Below, in pieces: positions 60,633 to 64,000 of a stretch of DNA of 64,000 bases. Under the pieces are notes generated by a model that saw only the letters and a list, made by a program, of their open reading frames with translations, was not told the DNA's origin and searched no databases. The DNA is taken from contig NC_011027.1 of the NCBI RefSeq assembly GCF_000020505.1, positions 976,001 to 1,040,000 of the forward strand. Direction: 5' to 3'. The stretch is from Chlorobaculum parvum NCIB 8327. Its GTDB lineage: Bacteria; Bacteroidota; Chlorobiia; Chlorobiales; Chlorobiaceae. Positions within the stretch are counted from its first letter, which is position 1. Each line of letters begins with the position of its first letter. A program made the position numbers and the translations under genes.

Positions 60633-62228
60633 TTATTTCTCCGTTATCTCGATTGGCCAGGAAAAGCAATGATTATTTTCAGGAAAATGCACGTAGAGCA
60701 TCTTGTTATAGATAAATGCGCGTATTTCAGGCAGATGCGCAAGACTGATCCTGAAGGAGCTACCTTTTTCAGTTTTGACCGAACCGGAAAGCTCTTCTGC
60801 AAAAAGTGGTCGCTCAGGCACTCCGGCACCTTCCAGCACCAACCTGACTCTCGTACTCACTGGTAAATCCGTTTTATAGAAATGCTCGCTGAAGGCTCCC
60901 AATGCATCGCGGCCTGCCCATTGATCCACCTTCGCTAACAAAACCATCCCGTTTTCGCCGAATTGCAAAAGCGGATATCTCAACTCTTCCTGAGGGCGCG
61001 TGTTCGTATTAAGACCGTTGATATCATTCCAGTAATCATCGACCCATGAAAAACTGCTTCGGCCAGTGGTAACAAACTCGCCAAACTCGATCTTCTGGGA
61101 ATCGACAACTTCGTCACCATCGATTTTGATAATTTTGTAGATCTCGCCGTCTCTAACTTCTTTGTCTTTATCTTTACACAGTTGCCAGAACCCCCCTTTC
61201 AAGCCATTCGTGCGATACGGAGGTCCAAGCTCGATCAGTGCCGTTGCAGGATATTCATCAGTTTCCCAAGCCCTGAACTTCCACTGAACGCTCGATGAAA
61301 ATTCATCGACGATGACGCTCACGTAACCACCACGGCATGACCAGTACGCGGTCTTTTTTGCCGCATGGAGATAGGGAATACCGAGATAAGCCTGCTGGTC
61401 AGCACGTTGCGTCAACTGCGTCATGACCTCGACACGGTCTGACACCGAAGGACAATCAAGCCATTCTGATTCTCCTTCTTTTTTGTAAGCCATGGCGAAA
61501 CAGCCATCCTTCTCAACAGGCGCAAAAATATACTCTGCGATCCGGATGGGGCCCCCGATCGATCTGCCCACATTTCGACTGACCTGGATACTGTTCGATG
61601 GCCAGTCAAACGTAACCCATAACGGTCCGTCATCTGTTGGCAGGCACAGCCCCGATTCAGCTTTGTCAGTTGCCATTGACCATGACCAACCTGGAAGCGA
61701 ATCTTTGCCGACGCTGGCAGGAATGCGGCTCCATCGTTTTTCTTCATGGTTTCGATACACCCACAGCAGCCCCAAGTCACGCTGCAGCGCAAGAAGCATG
61801 CGCTGTTTGGCGCCGAGTTTCAGTGAACAGAAAGCAAAAATCCCGTCCCTTCCTGGCAACGGGAAAAGCTTTGCCTGATGATCTTTGGATATGCAAACGT
61901 CCTTGATAGTATGAGGATGATGGCTGACATCAGGGCCCTGCATGATTTTCAGGCCAGTGCCATCTCCGTAAGGAGGTAGCCAGAGATTGCAAGGCTCCTC
62001 TTCGAGACTGATTAATTTTGCCTGACAAAAAGGACAATACTGGAACTCAGGAGGATATTTCTGTCTGGCGCAATCAAGGCCGTTATCTGGATGAAGCTTT
62101 GCGCCCACCAGAAGTTCGATAGGCGCAACCTGAACGGGATCACAATTCTTTCCAAAAATGCTTTGTATGGTGAATCTCTTTTTAAGCTCATCCTGCACCC
62201 AGATTGTCTCCTTGAATCTCCACAACAT
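60633..62228 (-). CDS. zinc-ribbon beta-rich protein of unknown function
   Basis: A 531-aa protein with CxxC-type pairs near the N-terminus (LDCARQKYPPEFQYCPFCQAK, cysteines at about residues 54, 66 and 69). After this a long series of beta strands with aspartate and tryptophan at regular spacing suggests a seven-bladed propeller-like fold (GRDGIFAFCSLKLGAKQRML, LGLLWVYRNHEEKRWSRIP, KKTAYWSCRGGYVSVIVDE). There is no signal peptide or membrane helix. It ends 2 nt before the vWA-like gene start, implying coupling. I recognise no family; a scaffold or sensor role is inference. Confidence 0.75.
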   Translation of the reverse strand: MLWRFKETIWVQDELKKRFTIQSIFGKNCDPVQVAPIELLVGAKLHPDNGLDCARQKYPPEFQYCPFCQAKLISLEEEPCNLWLPPYGDGTGLKIMQGPDVSHHPHTIKDVCISKDHQAKLFPLPGRDGIFAFCSLKLGAKQRMLLALQRDLGLLWVYRNHEEKRWSRIPASVGKDSLPGWSWSMATDKAESGLCLPTDDGPLWVTFDWPSNSIQVSRNVGRSIGGPIRIAEYIFAPVEKDGCFAMAYKKEGESEWLDCPSVSDRVEVMTQLTQRADQQAYLGIPYLHAAKKTAYWSCRGGYVSVIVDEFSSSVQWKFRAWETDEYPATALIELGPPYRTNGLKGGFWQLCKDKDKEVRDGEIYKIIKIDGDEVVDSQKIEFGEFVTTGRSSFSWVDDYWNDINGLNTNTRPQEELRYPLLQFGENGMVLLAKVDQWAGRDALGAFSEHFYKTDLPVSTRVRLVLEGAGVPERPLFAEELSGSVKTEKGSSFRISLAHLPEIRAFIYNKMLYVHFPENNHCFSWPIEITEK

Positions 62229-62273
62229 CAGCTATAAAAGGATAATAATGGTTGATTTCAAACCTCTGCGTCT

Positions 62274-62990
62274 TTAGTTAACGGCGTAAAAATTCATAAC
62301 GCCATCAACTTTCACAACCTGGATTTTACGCTGTACCTTGTATGGCTCTCTGCCTTCAATCTGAACTATTGCCGTGTGCGTGTAAATACCCTCTTTAGCG
62401 TTTCTTGGAAGCGTAAACTGAATACCTGCATCGACACCGCCACACTGCCTTCTCATCGTTCGTTTCATATCATTTGTCCGAGTTGTCAAGCCATCTGGAT
62501 CAGTAAGTATGTTGATCTCAACAACATCAACCGCACTGAGATTACTATATTTCGGAATTTCCAACTGATACTTTGTTCCAAGCCACACTTGCTGCCCTCC
62601 TCTGAGCACCCTTAGCGGTCGATTGTTGGTGTCGGTAATAGTAGGGACTATACTTGTTACACGTGGAGGCATGCTGGCCGAAGATGGCTTTGCAAGCACT
62701 GGCTTCTCCCTGTAAATCTGGGCCGAAGACTTATACTCACGCGCCCTAATCTCTCCAACTATATATCCGACGATTAAACCTGCAGCAGCAGCCTTAATTC
62801 CAGTCCTCAACGCTTTATTAACGTCACCAGTTGCTAAATAACTAGCCAAAAAGCCCCCTAAGCCAGCTGCAGCGCCGGTCTTAACTGCAGTCTTGCCAGA
62901 ATCTGGAGCTCCTGCCTGATTAGTAGCAGTACAGCCGGACATTGATACCAAATATGACAAAAGGGTGATAACTATAATGCTCTTTTTCAT
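62274..62990 (-). CDS. glycine-zipper lipoprotein, first gene of the tubulin-like block
   Basis: A 238-aa lipoprotein. Signal peptide MKKSIIVITLLSYLVSMSGC ends in a lipobox (VSMSGC, Cys at 20). Residues ~38-85 hold a glycine-zipper-like Ala/Gly-rich pair of helices (TGAAAGLGGFLASYLATGDV, TGIKAAAAGLIVGYIVGEI), able to insert into a membrane. The C-terminal half is a beta-sandwich-like domain ending in VDGVMNFYAVN. It precedes the zinc-ribbon gene by 45 nt. It may connect the system to the outer membrane or the periplasm (inference). Confidence 0.8.
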   Translation of the reverse strand: MKKSIIVITLLSYLVSMSGCTATNQAGAPDSGKTAVKTGAAAGLGGFLASYLATGDVNKALRTGIKAAAAGLIVGYIVGEIRAREYKSSAQIYREKPVLAKPSSASMPPRVTSIVPTITDTNNRPLRVLRGGQQVWLGTKYQLEIPKYSNLSAVDVVEINILTDPDGLTTRTNDMKRTMRRQCGGVDAGIQFTLPRNAKEGIYTHTAIVQIEGREPYKVQRKIQVVKVDGVMNFYAVN

Positions 62991-63462
62991 ACCTGTATTT
63001 TTTGTATTTATAATTCTTCACTCTTAAAATCCGTAATCAAAAAACGCACTTTTTTGTTGATCATTATATTCGCGGAACACTTTTTGATATTAATTTAAAT
63101 AACATATCAAAAAGTAAAAAGAGTAATACTCTCGGAAATAAAAAAAGAATACTCTTGTCGTTGCAAAAGGAATACTAAATATGTTTTTTCCAAGGAATCA
63201 TGGCATTAAGGGTAATGTTTATAACCAATACTAATATGTACTCGGCCAAACTAATGCCTTGACGTATTTTAATAAAAATAAGCACTTTGCCAAAATTTTT
63301 TTATTTTTTTTCCGAAAGGGCACCGCTAAAAAAGTAATTTTTTCTCGTTCTGAACCATTAATCACAGATCTTCAAAAACAGATAGTAAGTTGCCCGTCAA
63401 ATTTTCAACGTCCTGCAGATTTCGCCAACGCTGATGCCGTTATTATGACTCATCTTTTTTGC

Positions 63463-63504
63463 CATCTTTGTAAGGGCGACCGGCCGGTCGCCCTTACAAA
63501 GATG
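63463..63504. repeat. 42-bp perfect palindrome (REP-like)
   Basis: The 42 nt are a perfect inverted repeat: CATCTTTGTAAGGGCGACC, then GGCC at the centre, then GGTCGCCCTTACAAAGATG. The core GTAAGGGCGACC resembles the palindromes at 8136 and 53791. A homodimer binding site or cruciform is possible. Confidence 0.85.
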
Positions 63505-63544
63505 CACGGACGGAGTGGACAATATTGCGGGAAAAACGGAGAAT

Positions 63545-63578
63545 AAAAAAGGGAGCGAAAATGCTCCCTTTTTTTTGT
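63545..63578 (-). terminator. bidirectional terminator downstream of the oxidoreductase gene
   Basis: GGGAGC (63551-63556) and GCTCCC (63563-63568) form a 6-bp stem with A-runs on the left and eight T on the right, so it can terminate on both strands. It lies just past the minus-strand gene stop at 63603. Confidence 0.85.
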
Positions 63579-63602
63579 GTCCGTGTCAATCCACGCCGTC
63601 CA

Positions 63603-64000
63603 TCACAAATCAGCCTGTGGCATTGCCTGCACTTCGGCGGCGGTGAAGACCGGGCCTTCTTTGCAGATGTAAACCGAGCCGACGTTGCAGCGGCCGCATT
63701 TGCCTACGCCGCATTTCATCCGGTTCTCCAGTGTCGTGTACACATTTTCTGCCGTGAAACCGAGCTTTTCGAGCGCTGCGAGCGTGAACTTGATCATGAT
63801 CGGCGGGCCACAGAGGACGGCGATGGTGTTTTCTGGCGACGGGGCAGCCTGTTCGAGCACGGTGGGCACGAAGCCGACGTGGTCGTGCCAGTCGGGGGTT
63901 TCGCCTCCGGGATCGACCGTGAGCACCAGGTTGACATCGTCGCGCTGTTTCCACTCCTCAAGCTCGTGCTTGTACACGAGGTCAGCTACGGTTCTTGCGC
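63603..64000 (-). CDS. flavin/[2Fe-2S] oxidoreductase subunit, sulfhydrogenase-gamma/AsrB-like, partial (5' end off window)
   Basis: The reading frame is open to the right edge (…ARTVADLVYKHELEEW), so the N-terminal FAD-binding domain is missing. The visible 132 codons cover the NAD(P)-binding half (RTVADLVYKHELEEW, VLCGPPIMIKFTLAALEKLGF) and a C-terminal [2Fe-2S] cysteine cluster (MKCGVGKCGRCNVGSVYICK, four cysteines). This is the layout of sulfhydrogenase gamma, AsrB and related electron-transfer subunits that pass electrons between NAD(P)H, FAD and iron-sulfur partners. In green sulfur bacteria such subunits occur with hydrogenase-like genes (general knowledge). The partner genes lie outside the window. 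Confidence 0.85.
   Translation of the reverse strand, partial: ARTVADLVYKHELEEWKQRDDVNLVLTVDPGGETPDWHDHVGFVPTVLEQAAPSPENTIAVLCGPPIMIKFTLAALEKLGFTAENVYTTLENRMKCGVGKCGRCNVGSVYICKEGPVFTAAEVQAMPQADL

Larger units (their letters stand above)
62991..63602. other. AT-rich gene-free region with palindrome and terminator
   Basis: No convincing gene in these 612 nt. A plus-strand reading at 63259-63546 has no ribosome site and crosses the palindrome. The part at 63000-63400 is very AT-rich and has three AATACT repeats (about 63124, 63150 and 63172). It probably holds the promoter of the minus-strand tubulin-like block. The right end contains the palindrome and the terminator listed separately. Confidence 0.55.

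Noticed and set aside
63259-63546. 95-codon plus-strand reading in the right intergenic region
   Set aside because: Crosses the perfect palindrome and AT-rich promoter-like DNA, no ribosome site, no family resemblance.
1-64000. CRISPR arrays, tRNA/rRNA genes, insertion sequences
   Set aside because: No regularly spaced direct repeats, no cloverleaf-type or rRNA-like sequence and no transposase were recognised when reading the intergenic regions. This was by eye, so a small RNA could be missed.

Overview
The window looks like a chromosomal segment of a green sulfur bacterium (Chlorobiaceae, probably Chlorobaculum or Chlorobium). This is inferred from overall gene content and moderately GC-rich codon use. 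No photosynthesis marker lies in the window, so the genus is not proven. I see no rRNA, tRNA, CRISPR array, transposase or integrase. Genes are tightly packed and fall into clear blocks.

1-15816 (minus strand): a contractile injection system (CIS) of the extracellular/phage-tail-like type. In transcription order it holds a DUF4255/Pvc16-type cap protein, an unknown 338-aa protein, the sheath, two tube proteins, a DUF5908 peptide, a LysM tube/spike adaptor, a VgrG-like spike, a PAAR tip, a gp25 baseplate protein, two very large J-like baseplate proteins, and a further unknown protein that leaves the window. The AAA+ ATPase, tape measure, fibre and any payload are not in view and may lie beyond the left edge.

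16.3-28.4 kb: TrmH; a tandem pair of metallophosphoesterases; then a minus-strand block of ppk1, a 21-residue-repeat protein, a CYTH-like/CHAD protein and a ParA-like ATPase. I propose that this block handles polyphosphate granules. Next come a HAD phosphatase with a frameshifted methyltransferase, and an overlapping acyltransferase/GNAT pair.

28.6-37.9 kb (plus strand): a phosphate-acquisition region with a porin, two PstS paralogues, PstC, an enlarged PstA, PstB, PhoU, a DUF3124 protein and a divergent PhoU-like protein. Pho-box-like 11-bp direct repeats precede the porin, ppk1 and the repeat-protein/CHAD/ParA genes, suggesting one phosphate-responsive regulon. No PhoB/PhoR is in the window.

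38.0-53.8 kb (plus strand): an RND efflux pair, a DoxX-like protein with a heme-copper-oxidase-like membrane protein, a pentapeptide-repeat protein, a glycosyltransferase, a frameshifted SDR, a Nif11-leader peptide, an alpha/beta hydrolase, a Ca2+-type P-type ATPase, a small unknown protein and a MurB-like protein with an extra C-terminal domain.

53.9-63.0 kb (minus strand): a six-gene block centred on a 1208-aa tubulin/FtsZ-like protein with a C-terminal GYF_2-like domain. It is accompanied by a vWA-like membrane protein with a degenerate MIDAS, a small three-helix membrane protein, two zinc-ribbon proteins and a glycine-zipper lipoprotein. This is the best candidate here for a poorly described multi-protein system. 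The right edge cuts into a flavin/[2Fe-2S] oxidoreductase of the sulfhydrogenase-gamma/AsrB type.

Two genes (methyltransferase near 26480, SDR near 46612) are each broken by an apparent 1-base deletion in a C/G run. This points to either sequencing undercalls or real slippage.
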